NCBI RefSeq assembly: GCF_965248315.1
Contig: NZ_CBDFIX010000002.1
Coordinates: forward strand, 434,001-498,000
Reading direction: 5' to 3'
DNA length: 64,000 nucleotides
Origin: Ulvibacterium sp965248315
GTDB lineage: Bacteria > Bacteroidota > Bacteroidia > Flavobacteriales > Flavobacteriaceae
Within the stretch, counting starts at the first letter, position 1; every line of letters starts with the position of its first letter. The position numbers were made by a program, and so were the translations under genes. Positions 27,174 through 35,994 of the stretch are shown here, in pieces. Under the pieces are notes generated by a model that was not told the DNA's origin, made no database searches, and saw only the letters and a list, made by a program, of their open reading frames with translations.

Positions 27174-28814
27174 TTAACTCTTAAAAACTTGTAAAAGATG
27201 TAAGGTTGAAGCATCATGACCCCCAATATCGGAATCATTGATATCATTTAGTATGGTACCTGCCAATTGCTTGCCCAATTCAACGCCCCATTGATCGTAA
27301 CTGAAGATATTCCATACAATACCCTGGACAAAAATTTTGTGCTCGTATAACGCTATAAGTGCTCCCAGGCTTTTTGGTGTTAAGCGGTCTATGAGTATGG
27401 TATTTGTTGGTTTATTGCCCTCAAACACCTTGTAGGGAACCAATTTTTCCATTGCAGTTCTGGAAAGTCCTTTGGACTCCAATTCCAATTGAACTTCTTT
27501 TTCTGTCTTACCATTCATAAGGGCTTCGGTCTGGGCAAAAAAATTGGCCATTAGTTTATGATGATGGTCGGTATCCCCGTAAAGTGATTTCTTAAAGCCA
27601 ATGAAATCCGTAGGAATTAATTTAGTGCCTTGATGTATTAACTGAAAGAACGCATGTTGGGAATTTGTACCAGGCTCTCCCCAAATAATCGTACCGGTTT
27701 GGTACTGGGTTCTATTCCCAATTCGGTCTACACTTTTACCATTACTCTCCATAATGCCTTGCTGTAGGTACGCAGAAAATCTAGAGAGATATTGGGTATA
27801 AGGAATAATCGCCTCGGTCTCGGCACCGTAAAAATTATTGTACCAGATACTTAACAAAGCCAATATTACGGGAATATTCTTTTCGAATTCAGTTGTTTTA
27901 AAGTGCTGGTCCATACTATTTGCACCCTCTAAAAGAGCATCAAAGTTTTTAAAACCAACAGCCAGTGCAATGGAAAGCCCCACCGCACTCCACAATGAAA
28001 ATCTCCCTCCGACCCAATCCCACATGGGGAATACATTTTCATCCGCAATACCAAATTCGCTTATGGCTTTGGTATTGGTAGACACTGCAGCAAAATGTAG
28101 GGCAATATCTTTTTGGGTGGCATGTTGCAGGAACCACTTTTTTATGGTCATGGCATTGCTCAGGGTCTCTTGTGTGGTAAACGTCTTGGAAACTACAACA
28201 AAAAGTGTCGTTTCGGGGTTCACCTCCTTTAAAATCTCATGAACATGGTCCCCATCCACATTGCTGACAAAATGTGTCCTGAGTTGATTCTTATAAAACC
28301 GCAGCGCTTCGGTGACCATGGCAGGACCCAAATCCGATCCGCCAATACCAATGTTTACTACATCGGTAAAAGGTTTTCCGGTAAAGCCTTTTTTGTCACC
28401 AGAAATTACAGCATCGGTAAATACCTTAATCTGTTCCTTAACCTTATAAACTTCCGGAATCACATTTTTCCCTTCTACCAATATACTATCATCTTCCTTG
28501 GCGCGAAGAGCGGTATGCAAAACGGCACGACCTTCCGTTCGGTTTATTAAATCTCCCTTAAAATATTTGTCTATGGCGTCCTTTAGGCCTACTTCTTCCG
28601 CCAGTTGTAGCAAAAGCCGTAATGTTTCCCCGGTAATCCTGTTCTTGGAAAAATCGACTAGAAAATCTTCCCACTTAAGCGTAAAGCAGTCTACTCTATC
28701 CTTACCATCTTTAGCAAAAAATTCTTTTAAATGAATCCCTTTGGTCTCGTCAAAATGTTGTTCTAGTTTTTTCCAAGCGGCTGTTGTGGTAGGGTCAATA
28801 TTTTGTAACGGCAT
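27174..28814 (-). CDS. pgi: Glucose-6-phosphate isomerase
   Basis: 546 aa, cytoplasmic; interconverts glucose-6-P and fructose-6-P. Signatures are FTDVVNIGIGGSDLGPAMV (sugar-phosphate site), the PGI motif GEPGTNSQHAFFQLIHQG and the C-terminal FSYDQWGVELGKQL. Catalytic Glu/His regions (NGKSVDRIGN, NSQHAFFQ) are intact and the length matches the long bacterial class. It is separated from the upstream M23 gene by 96 bp and may form its own unit. Confidence 0.97.
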   Translation of the reverse strand: MPLQNIDPTTTAAWKKLEQHFDETKGIHLKEFFAKDGKDRVDCFTLKWEDFLVDFSKNRITGETLRLLLQLAEEVGLKDAIDKYFKGDLINRTEGRAVLHTALRAKEDDSILVEGKNVIPEVYKVKEQIKVFTDAVISGDKKGFTGKPFTDVVNIGIGGSDLGPAMVTEALRFYKNQLRTHFVSNVDGDHVHEILKEVNPETTLFVVVSKTFTTQETLSNAMTIKKWFLQHATQKDIALHFAAVSTNTKAISEFGIADENVFPMWDWVGGRFSLWSAVGLSIALAVGFKNFDALLEGANSMDQHFKTTEFEKNIPVILALLSIWYNNFYGAETEAIIPYTQYLSRFSAYLQQGIMESNGKSVDRIGNRTQYQTGTIIWGEPGTNSQHAFFQLIHQGTKLIPTDFIGFKKSLYGDTDHHHKLMANFFAQTEALMNGKTEKEVQLELESKGLSRTAMEKLVPYKVFEGNKPTNTILIDRLTPKSLGALIALYEHKIFVQGIVWNIFSYDQWGVELGKQLAGTILNDINDSDIGGHDASTLHLLQVFKS

Positions 28815-28910
28815 TTGCAGGCTTATCTTAGGTTTATGAATTATTTCTGTAACCTTCCAAAAATAAACATAATCCCGGGACTTCGGGAAAAACCTACCCG
28901 TGAAAAAATC

Positions 28911-30194
28911 CTATTGGTTCAAGGTAATCAAATCTTCATCCGAATCGGTAGGCTCCGGAAATTGGATACAGTCCAATTGATTCTTTTTAGGAGTGATATA
29001 AGTGTAGTAGTCCGGTCGCAATGCTTCGGCCAAGGGCTCCGCCTTGGGAAGTTCTTCACGTAATGGATCCACTTGTCTCCCATTCTTCCAAAAACGATAA
29101 CAAACATGGGGGCCACTAGTATTCCCCGTCATACCGACCCATCCAATAACATCGCCCTGGCGGACAAATTCGCCTCTTTTTACCTTTTGTTTCTTCATAT
29201 GGAGGTATTGGGTGGAGTAGGTGCCGTTGTGCCGTATTTTTACATATTTTCCATTGCCTCCTCTCCGGGTAGATTCCGTTACCGTACCATCTGCTGTGGC
29301 CATGATAGGCGTTCCGATAGGTGCGGCATAATCTGTTCCCAGGTGGGGTCTTATTTTATTGCCATAATAGCGAATCCTTCTTTTTAGGTTATACCGTGAA
29401 GATATTCTACTGAATTTTACAGGTGCCCTTAAAAACGTTCTCCTTAGATTATTGGCTTCCTCGTCAAAATATTCGATTATGCTTTTTAGGGAGTCGTTCT
29501 CATAAGCAAAGGCATAAATGGGTTTCCCATTATGCTCAAAGTAGGCTGCTTCTATAGGTTCGCAACCAGCATAAATAGAATCATTGATGTACTTTTCCTT
29601 GTAAAGTACCTTAAATTTATCTCCTTTTTGAAGTCTAAAGAAATCTATGGTCCAAGCGTATATTTCGGAAAGACTATTGGTTACGTTATAGTCTATTCCC
29701 TGATTTAAAATAGCCTCGGACAATGAGGTCTCTATTACACCGGAAGCTTCCCGCTGCACATACTTCACTTCTTTTTTATCCTTATAGGCGACCACACTAT
29801 CCCTTAGGTCCACTACGGTATAGTTTATACGATCGTTCTCATAAATGAAAACCTGCGCCGCTTCCGTAGTATCCTTGGATTTTAAAATGAAGTAAGGTTT
29901 ACCAACACGTATCTTGCGCACATCAAAGGTATCCCTGAATTCTTGGGATATCTTGGCAATTTTTGGGTAGTCTACCTTATGCTGCAACATGAGTTCCCCA
30001 AAGCTATCGCCCCTTTTTACGGTATCTTGCTGTACCTTGAAATTGGAAAGGTCAAAACCGAATTTTTTAATAGCCGCGGGAGCTTCTACAATGGCTACCT
30101 CAATGTTATCCATATCCGTTCGTTCCAACGGTTTATCGTCCTTACAAGATGTCAATATGGCAAATAACAATACTACGCCCCCAAGTATTCGCAT
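28911..30194 (-). CDS. M23 family peptidoglycan metallopeptidase (lipoprotein)
   Basis: 427 aa. A lipoprotein signal (MRILGGVVLLFAILTSC, Cys17), a ~60-270 region with LysM-like/OapA-like character (VKRGDSFGELMLQHKVDYPKIAKISQEFRDTFDVRKIRVGKPYFI), then the LytM domain from ~275. Zinc ligands H284 and D288 (RPHLGTDYAAP), then YLHM and HVCYRFW. This hydrolyses peptide cross-links in peptidoglycan. It starts 1 bp after the stop of the tryptophan dioxygenase gene, so it lies in an operon with it and the DUF3108 gene, although functions differ. Confidence 0.93.
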   Translation of the reverse strand: MRILGGVVLLFAILTSCKDDKPLERTDMDNIEVAIVEAPAAIKKFGFDLSNFKVQQDTVKRGDSFGELMLQHKVDYPKIAKISQEFRDTFDVRKIRVGKPYFILKSKDTTEAAQVFIYENDRINYTVVDLRDSVVAYKDKKEVKYVQREASGVIETSLSEAILNQGIDYNVTNSLSEIYAWTIDFFRLQKGDKFKVLYKEKYINDSIYAGCEPIEAAYFEHNGKPIYAFAYENDSLKSIIEYFDEEANNLRRTFLRAPVKFSRISSRYNLKRRIRYYGNKIRPHLGTDYAAPIGTPIMATADGTVTESTRRGGNGKYVKIRHNGTYSTQYLHMKKQKVKRGEFVRQGDVIGWVGMTGNTSGPHVCYRFWKNGRQVDPLREELPKAEPLAEALRPDYYTYITPKKNQLDCIQFPEPTDSDEDLITLNQ

Positions 30195-30195
30195 T

Positions 30196-31164
30196 CTATT
30201 TTTGGATTTTCTCTGGGTTAAAGATATGGTCTACCCATTGCTTCCCCCAATTTTTTAACTCTTGATTTGTGTACAATTTCGGAAAAAATACAACTTTTTG
30301 AAAACTTGGTGGTAAATACTCTTTCCAGTTGGTACCGCCTGTAGCTTCTACCTGCCCCTTTTCACTTCCGAGATACCGGTAGGCGGAACCCATATGCATC
30401 AAAGGCCAGTTGATGTTTGCATTCATGTCCAATGTCTTTAACGCTTTAACCAGCTCTTTATTATGCCGCTTCTCTTCCGGCATTTGTAGGTACTTATGGT
30501 AGATGGTAGTATTCTTTAATTGCTTGGCAGTCCGTATTAATCTTGGGGTATATCTATATTCAAACTGCTTTAGGGTGAGTGTCTTTTCGCCGGTGGTGAA
30601 ATCTGTGGCGCCTTTCTTCCAATAGATATGCTCATACAGTTCTTCTATGGTGTTTTTTGAGGAAAAACGGTCCCTTTCGGTATGGTGTACTAGATTTTCC
30701 ATGGGGGTGGAATAAAGCTCGATCATCCTATATTGTGCAGATTGAAACCCACTGGAAGGCAACAAGGCCATTCTATATTGAAGGAACTGTTCTTTTTCCA
30801 TTCCTTTGATCATAATACTGAAAGAAGAGATAAGAGCCTTATAGTAGCTATTTATCCTTTTGGCCTTTTCAATAAAAAAGTCTAAATTTTGTGCTTTATC
30901 ATCTACCAGTTGTTTCTGTTCATGAAGTATCAATTTAAAATACAGCTCGGTAATCTGGTGATACATGATGAAAATCTCCTCATCCGGAAAATAGGTGCGA
31001 GGTACTTGTAGACTAAGTAAAGTATCCAAATGAATGTAGTCCCAATACGTTAGGTAGCGTTGATAAAGAAGGCCATCCAAATAGGAGCTTAAGTCTTGTC
31101 CGGAATCTTTATATTTTTCTTCTAATTTGGAGATTTGGGATGCAATCTTCTCCTTTTTCTTCAT
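30196..31164 (-). CDS. kynA: Tryptophan 2,3-dioxygenase
   Basis: 322 aa haem dioxygenase that opens the indole ring to N-formylkynurenine, the first step of tryptophan breakdown. Family features: active-site H69 (IMYHQITELYFKL), R131 in QYRMALLPSSGFQSAQYRMIE, haem-ligand H257 (WPLMHMGSAYRYLG) and the GTGGS-type loop ATGGTNWKEYL. The length fits the bacterial enzyme. It is the middle gene of the DUF3108-kynA-M23 operon (8 bp after DUF3108, 1 bp before M23). No other kynurenine gene is in the window. Confidence 0.95.
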   Translation of the reverse strand: MKKKEKIASQISKLEEKYKDSGQDLSSYLDGLLYQRYLTYWDYIHLDTLLSLQVPRTYFPDEEIFIMYHQITELYFKLILHEQKQLVDDKAQNLDFFIEKAKRINSYYKALISSFSIMIKGMEKEQFLQYRMALLPSSGFQSAQYRMIELYSTPMENLVHHTERDRFSSKNTIEELYEHIYWKKGATDFTTGEKTLTLKQFEYRYTPRLIRTAKQLKNTTIYHKYLQMPEEKRHNKELVKALKTLDMNANINWPLMHMGSAYRYLGSEKGQVEATGGTNWKEYLPPSFQKVVFFPKLYTNQELKNWGKQWVDHIFNPEKIQK

Positions 31165-31172
31165 TGATTTGG

Positions 31173-31952
31173 CTAATCCATTATTATTTTGAACTGATGT
31201 TTAAGTCCATTGTATCCATCCAAATCCGCCTTTATGGAACCTACGGCCAAATCTGCTTTTATGCGTACCGGTATCCGATTCTTATCGGTAGATACCCAAA
31301 GTGAAAGACTTTCCTGCTCTTTGAACACGCGACCGGACTGCACGTATGGTCTAAATTTATGACATTCCACTTTTCCATATTTTGTCTTTAAGACTTCCTT
31401 TCCCAGGTATTTGAGCCTGAAATTAAAAATCCCATCATCATCATATAGCATTTTTAAAGTTATCGCCTCACCTTCTACCAAGTCCTTTGTATTATAGTTG
31501 TTCCTGAGGTAGTAAAATGCGGAAATAAGATCCTGGATACTGTCTTGGAGTGTAAAATTAAGTTTTTTCTTGTTCTTTTTATCGTTGAGGATGGCTTTGT
31601 CGTTATCATGATCAAAAATTATCTCCACATCTTTTTTGTATCCTCCCTCATTAATCTTACGGATAAATCTGTAGGGCCTGCCATCTTCCTGACCAAAATA
31701 GCTTTCGTAGGTGTCATCGACCTTAAAAAAAATACTAGCGAATCCTGTGGTACGTCCTTTCCCAACCACATGATATACTGGCACCCCATCTATATTGTCC
31801 GATTTGACCTGAAGGGTGGCGTAACTGGCATTTAACCATCCATAGTGCATTCGGAACTTTAACCATTCACCCGGCTTAAAAGCCGACGCGTTATCCTGGG
31901 CCCCAACACCAAGGCTTAAGGAAAGAAAAAGGAGTATGTAAAATTTTCTCAT
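31173..31952 (-). CDS. DUF3108 domain-containing secreted protein
   Basis: 259 aa with a signal peptide (MRKFYILLFLSLSLGVGAQD). The DUF3108 core is visible: FKPGEWLKFRMHYGWLNASYATLQVKSDNIDGVPVYHVVGKGRTTGFASIFFKVDDTYESYF, then GKVECHKFRPYVQSGRVFKEQESLSLWVSTDKNRIPVRI. The family occurs across Proteobacteria and Bacteroidota as a periplasmic beta-structure protein of unknown function. First gene of the operon with kynA and the M23 peptidase. Confidence 0.85.
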   Translation of the reverse strand: MRKFYILLFLSLSLGVGAQDNASAFKPGEWLKFRMHYGWLNASYATLQVKSDNIDGVPVYHVVGKGRTTGFASIFFKVDDTYESYFGQEDGRPYRFIRKINEGGYKKDVEIIFDHDNDKAILNDKKNKKKLNFTLQDSIQDLISAFYYLRNNYNTKDLVEGEAITLKMLYDDDGIFNFRLKYLGKEVLKTKYGKVECHKFRPYVQSGRVFKEQESLSLWVSTDKNRIPVRIKADLAVGSIKADLDGYNGLKHQFKIIMD

Positions 31953-32050
31953 AGCCGTTTAATATGGTAAAATTACTAAAAGCCAAGTTAACCCTTGAAC
32001 TACATAACCATTACTTAAACAAAATTTATTCCAAAGTATTGTGCAGAAAA

Positions 32051-32078
32051 AAAGCCCTGACGTTCGCGTCAGGGCTTT
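32051..32078 (-). terminator. Strong hairpin terminator downstream of hppD
   Basis: A perfect 12-bp stem AAAGCCCTGACG / CGTCAGGGCTTT around a 4-nt loop. On the minus strand it is followed by eight T, so it fits termination of hppD transcripts, although it is 190 bp past the stop. On the plus strand only CC follows. Confidence 0.8.
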
Positions 32079-32105
32079 CCTAAATAACCAACCAAACTTT
32101 AAATT

Positions 32106-32132
32106 ATGAAAAACCAATACTTAAAGTTGTAA
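32106..32132 (+). CDS. Possible 8-codon leader peptide (MKNQYLKL)
   Basis: An ATG after an A/T-rich leader (ACTTTAAATT) begins MKNQYLKL and stops at TAA. The stop lies in the 5' arm of a hairpin (32129-32148). The start context resembles that of flavobacterial secreted proteins, so it could be a leader peptide or a remnant of a lost gene. There is no direct evidence of translation. Confidence 0.25.
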   Translation: MKNQYLKL

Positions 32133-32271
32133 GGGAACCACCCCTTACACCAACAAATTTAATACATCATATTTATGTAGTAAACGGTTTTAACGTACTT
32201 TAACTATTCTCTTAACAATTATTAATATGGTCCTAGGCAAATTGGGAAATCATTAAGAGTAAATCAAGAAT

Positions 32272-33414
32272 TTAAAGGGTTCCTCTTGATTTCTGCTCTC
32301 TTTCTATAGCCTCAAAAAGTGCCTTAAAATTTCCTTTTCCGAATGACTTTGCCCCTTTGCGCTGTATAATCTCTATAAACATGGTTGGCCTATCCAGTAT
32401 GGGTTTGGTGAATATTTGCAGTAGATAGCCTTCATCATCCCTATCCACCAATATCCCCAGGTCCCGTAAAGGGGCAAGGTCTTCATCTATTTCCCCGACC
32501 CTATCCAAAACATCTTCGTAATAACTTGCTGGGACGGTCAAAAATTCTACTCCTCTATTGCGTAACGAGGCAACCGTCTGAATAATATTATTGGTCGCCA
32601 TGGCCATATGTTGAACTCCGGCACCATTGTAAAACTCAATGTATTCTTCGATTTGTGATTTTTTTCGACCATCGGCAGGCTCGTTAATAGGAAATTTTAT
32701 CCTTCCATTTCCATTGCTCATCACCTTGCTCATTAGAGCGGTGTATTCCGTGGAAATATCGGTATCATCAAAAGAGACCAGCTGGGCAAAGCCCATAACC
32801 TCTGCATAAAACTTGCACCATTTGCTCATTTCATTCCAGCCCACATTGCCCACCATATGATCAATATATTTTAAGCCTGTGTCTTTTGGTGAATAATGAG
32901 GTTTCCAGGGCCTGTAACCTGGCATAAACGTCCCTTGGTAACCTTTCCGTTCAACAAAGACGTGAACGGTTTCACCATAGGTATGGATACCGGAGAGCAC
33001 AACCTGTCCATGTTCGTCCTTAAGTATCTTGGGCTCAAGATAAGCCTTGGCGCCTCTTTTTACAGTTTCCCTATAACTCTTGGTAGCATCATCTACCCAT
33101 AAGGCGATTACTTTTACACCATCTCCATGAGCGTCCAAATGGTGGTTTATTTCCCCACCCGACTTTAAAGGTGATGTGAGGACCAACCTAATCTTGTCCT
33201 GTTGGAGCACATAGGAAACTTTAGTTTTCAATCCGGTTTCAAGACCGGCGTAGGCCAAAGGTTGAAACCCCCAAGCGGACATATAGTAATGGGCAGCTTG
33301 TTTTGCATTACCCACATAGAGCTCTACATAATCGGTCCCCAACAAGGGTAAGAAATCTCCCGCTTCCGGATTTTCCTTCGGCAGTTGTAATGAAGTGTTA
33401 TCTAAAGTTGACAT
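32272..33414 (-). CDS. hppD: 4-hydroxyphenylpyruvate dioxygenase
   Basis: 380 aa from the ATG at 33414 (MSTLDNTSLQ), chosen because the earlier in-frame start would add a membrane-like 22-residue stretch foreign to the family. Fe(II) facial triad: H186 (KYIDHMVGNVGW), H269 (GAGVQHMAMAT) and E348 (PTMFIEIIQRKG). It converts 4-hydroxyphenylpyruvate to homogentisate in tyrosine breakdown. The terminator-like hairpin downstream suggests it is transcribed alone. Homogentisate dioxygenase, the usual next step, is not in the window. Confidence 0.96.
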   Translation of the reverse strand: MSTLDNTSLQLPKENPEAGDFLPLLGTDYVELYVGNAKQAAHYYMSAWGFQPLAYAGLETGLKTKVSYVLQQDKIRLVLTSPLKSGGEINHHLDAHGDGVKVIALWVDDATKSYRETVKRGAKAYLEPKILKDEHGQVVLSGIHTYGETVHVFVERKGYQGTFMPGYRPWKPHYSPKDTGLKYIDHMVGNVGWNEMSKWCKFYAEVMGFAQLVSFDDTDISTEYTALMSKVMSNGNGRIKFPINEPADGRKKSQIEEYIEFYNGAGVQHMAMATNNIIQTVASLRNRGVEFLTVPASYYEDVLDRVGEIDEDLAPLRDLGILVDRDDEGYLLQIFTKPILDRPTMFIEIIQRKGAKSFGKGNFKALFEAIEREQKSRGTL

Positions 33415-33707
33415 GATTTTTTTATTGAATTGATTGAAAATACTAGATATTAGGATAAAAAGCACTGCTCGGAATAACAAACAATGTGCTTGGTTTCACC
33501 GAAGCAAAATATGAGTTACCTGCTTACCACATGGCCCTAAGATGGGACGTAATATCAATCCTTGACTTTCTCACTGTCTCAATAAAAAGCTATGGCAAAT
33601 ATCGGGAAAAAGAAGTAAATACTGTGTTAAGGTATTGTTTGTATTTTACTCAAAGAAACGTTTCCGAAATACTCCTCCGTGCATTTTCCCATGCGTTGTT
33701 TTTAGTA

Positions 33708-35975
33708 CTAGAACCAGTGGCCTACACTAAAAAAGATATTACTAGTGCCTCCCTCGGGAGACCATGAATACATTACTTGTACCGGACCTAAAAAGGATTC
33801 CCAACCATAACTAATCCCATATCCGGAAAAACTTGGTGCCGTAAACCACTCTCCCAATCTAAAAATATCATCTTGTACATTGGCAAAATTTGCCGTAAAC
33901 ATTAGATGGTTTTTCCGGGCAAATTCCCAATCGATCCTAGCATAGGATTTTACAAAACTATTCCCCGGCAAACTCAAGAAATCATACCCGACGAATGGTA
34001 TAAAATTGTTGATCATATCCGTGCCGAACCCTCCAAGGACAAAATCAAAAGAAGTTACATTGGACGTTCCCAGTTTAAACCCTCCTTCGGATTCAATGTT
34101 CAAGGATAGATTTTTTAAAATAGGAAAGGCACCTCCCAATCTGGCCTGGGCTATTGAGAACTCCTTGAAGTTGTCATTGAAGTCCGAAGAAAAAACATAA
34201 AAATGAAAATCTCCATTAAAGAATAGACCCTTTGACGGAAAATATTTGTCATCATAGGTGTCCAATGTCAGTTGACCAAAGGCGCTATAAAAATTGCTCT
34301 TTTCAAAAAAGGTTCGCTCGCCGGATGACCTTACGGCAATCAGTGCTTCGGTTGTCGGAACATTGCCCAGGGTCCTTGTGCTATATTTCAAGAATTTATG
34401 TTCTATGCCCGTCGTAAAGGCAAACTCTTCCCTTAGCACGGTCTGTACATAAACTTGATTGGTAACGTCGGTGATGTCCAGATTTATACTGTTTATATTT
34501 GGGTCATTTGGCACATCAAAGTTCCCACTGATCAAATCATAGTCTACTTCTTTTTCAAATGCATTGAACCTGGAGTTGATTCCAAAACTCCAATAGGTAC
34601 CCTTGTCAATATAGTATTCAAAATTGTATCGTACATTGTCTCCAAGAATCAGATCAAACGAGGCGAGGTCATCCTTGGCCAAAAGCCTTTTTTTGGTCAA
34701 ATTGATTATAGCGGCACTTTTATACAGATCGTCATAATGAGCTCCCAGGCGTAACAATGTCCTGTTCGGATCTTCATCCAAATTTAAAATAAGGTCCTCA
34801 CCAATACCATTGGAGGTAAGCCTGTAACGTATTGTCTTAAAATTCCCGGTAGCAGACAAATTACTAATGCCCTGTTGAAACTTTTCAAACTTTAGTTCTT
34901 CCCCAAGATCAAATCTTAACTTTCCCTTTACATAACCTCTCGAATAATTGTCATTGTTACCTGAAATGACCAGTCTGTTCACAATGAGCTTGTCGTTGAG
35001 CCCTAAGGAATTTACGGTCTTTTTGGAACTATTTTGATTTATGGAAAGTTCCTTTAATTCTACATATTTTTCCCGGGCGGCAATTTCACCTTCATCTATG
35101 ATGTTCTCACGTTCACCAAAATCGATTACGGAGAAGTCTTCCATTTCGGGTTTTATGTAGATATCGGTCCTGCCGGATTTTTCCCCCATATCCTTTACGG
35201 TTCTAAAATTGTTTATCTGCAAAAGAATTTCTGTCGCGGAAAGCAATTCCTCCCTATCGGATAGGCCATGCTGAACATCTACCCCGATAATGATATTGGC
35301 ACCCATGTTCCTAACCTCATCTATTGGATAATTGTTTACCACGCCTCCATCTATCAATATTCTGTCATCAACCGTTGCGGGTTCAAAAAGTGAAGGTAGT
35401 GCACCACTTGCCATAACAGCTTCGGGCAAATAGCCCTTATTTAGCAATACTTCTTCCCCTGTTTCGGCATTGGTGGCTATGCATAGAAAGGGAATGGGCA
35501 ATTTAGAAAAATCCTTAACGTCCCTTACGTGATACAGCAGCCTCACCAATTCATTATAGATGTTCTGTCCACCGGAATACGCTGGAGGAACGGAAACTTT
35601 AAAATTGTTAAAAGGCAGGGTAATGGCATATCTTTCCGAATCCTCCTTTTCATAAAAAGTCTTGGCATCCCTGGGAAGATTGTCCCGAATCAAATTCGTA
35701 AAATCAATTGACCTAAATATGGAATCGAGTTCAGTGGCTGAATAACCTGCTGCATACAGAGCCCCAACAATGGCCCCCATACTGGTGCCACCAATATAAT
35801 CCACCTGCACTCCAGCTTCTTCTACTACCTTCAATGCCCCAATATGCGCCATCCCCTTAGCACCTCCACCACTTAGTACTAAACCCACCTTTACTTTATC
35901 CTCAGCCGAATTTTGAGCCGTTAGTAGTAAGGAAAATAAGAAAGTGAATACTATTACAACAGGTCTTGGCATCAT
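33708..35975 (-). CDS. Patatin-like phospholipase fused to a BamA-type outer-membrane barrel
   Basis: 755 aa with a signal peptide ending TAQ (~residue 21). The patatin domain (~28-300) has oxyanion loop GLVLSGGGAKG, nucleophile S65 in GGTSMG and catalytic D209 in LIDGGVVNNYP. A POTRA-like region follows at ~325-415 (VNRLVISGNNDNYSRGYVKGKLRF) and then the 16-strand barrel ending SVGHWF. It is the PlpD-type layout, in which the barrel places the lipase at the cell surface or periplasm. It is 20 bp downstream of uvrC's stop... in the same direction, transcribed after uvrC. Confidence 0.93.
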   Translation of the reverse strand: MMPRPVVIVFTFLFSLLLTAQNSAEDKVKVGLVLSGGGAKGMAHIGALKVVEEAGVQVDYIGGTSMGAIVGALYAAGYSATELDSIFRSIDFTNLIRDNLPRDAKTFYEKEDSERYAITLPFNNFKVSVPPAYSGGQNIYNELVRLLYHVRDVKDFSKLPIPFLCIATNAETGEEVLLNKGYLPEAVMASGALPSLFEPATVDDRILIDGGVVNNYPIDEVRNMGANIIIGVDVQHGLSDREELLSATEILLQINNFRTVKDMGEKSGRTDIYIKPEMEDFSVIDFGERENIIDEGEIAAREKYVELKELSINQNSSKKTVNSLGLNDKLIVNRLVISGNNDNYSRGYVKGKLRFDLGEELKFEKFQQGISNLSATGNFKTIRYRLTSNGIGEDLILNLDEDPNRTLLRLGAHYDDLYKSAAIINLTKKRLLAKDDLASFDLILGDNVRYNFEYYIDKGTYWSFGINSRFNAFEKEVDYDLISGNFDVPNDPNINSINLDITDVTNQVYVQTVLREEFAFTTGIEHKFLKYSTRTLGNVPTTEALIAVRSSGERTFFEKSNFYSAFGQLTLDTYDDKYFPSKGLFFNGDFHFYVFSSDFNDNFKEFSIAQARLGGAFPILKNLSLNIESEGGFKLGTSNVTSFDFVLGGFGTDMINNFIPFVGYDFLSLPGNSFVKSYARIDWEFARKNHLMFTANFANVQDDIFRLGEWFTAPSFSGYGISYGWESFLGPVQVMYSWSPEGGTSNIFFSVGHWF

Positions 35976-35994
35976 TTAAAGTTAGTTGCCCATA

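Larger units (their letters stand above)
31953..32271. other. Intergenic region with two hairpins and an 8-codon ORF
   Basis: No long gene. The strand carries a strong hairpin at 32051-32078, a leader-like AACCAACCAAAC stretch and a plus-strand 8-codon ORF (32106-32132). A second hairpin lies at 32129-32148 (GTAAGGG / CCCTTAC), whose 5' arm covers the stop codon of that ORF. Confidence 0.6.

Noticed and set aside
33486..33767. 93-codon plus-strand frame between hppD and the patatin gene
   Set aside because: It overlaps the end of the patatin gene, has no recognisable features, and no promoter box or start context supports it.
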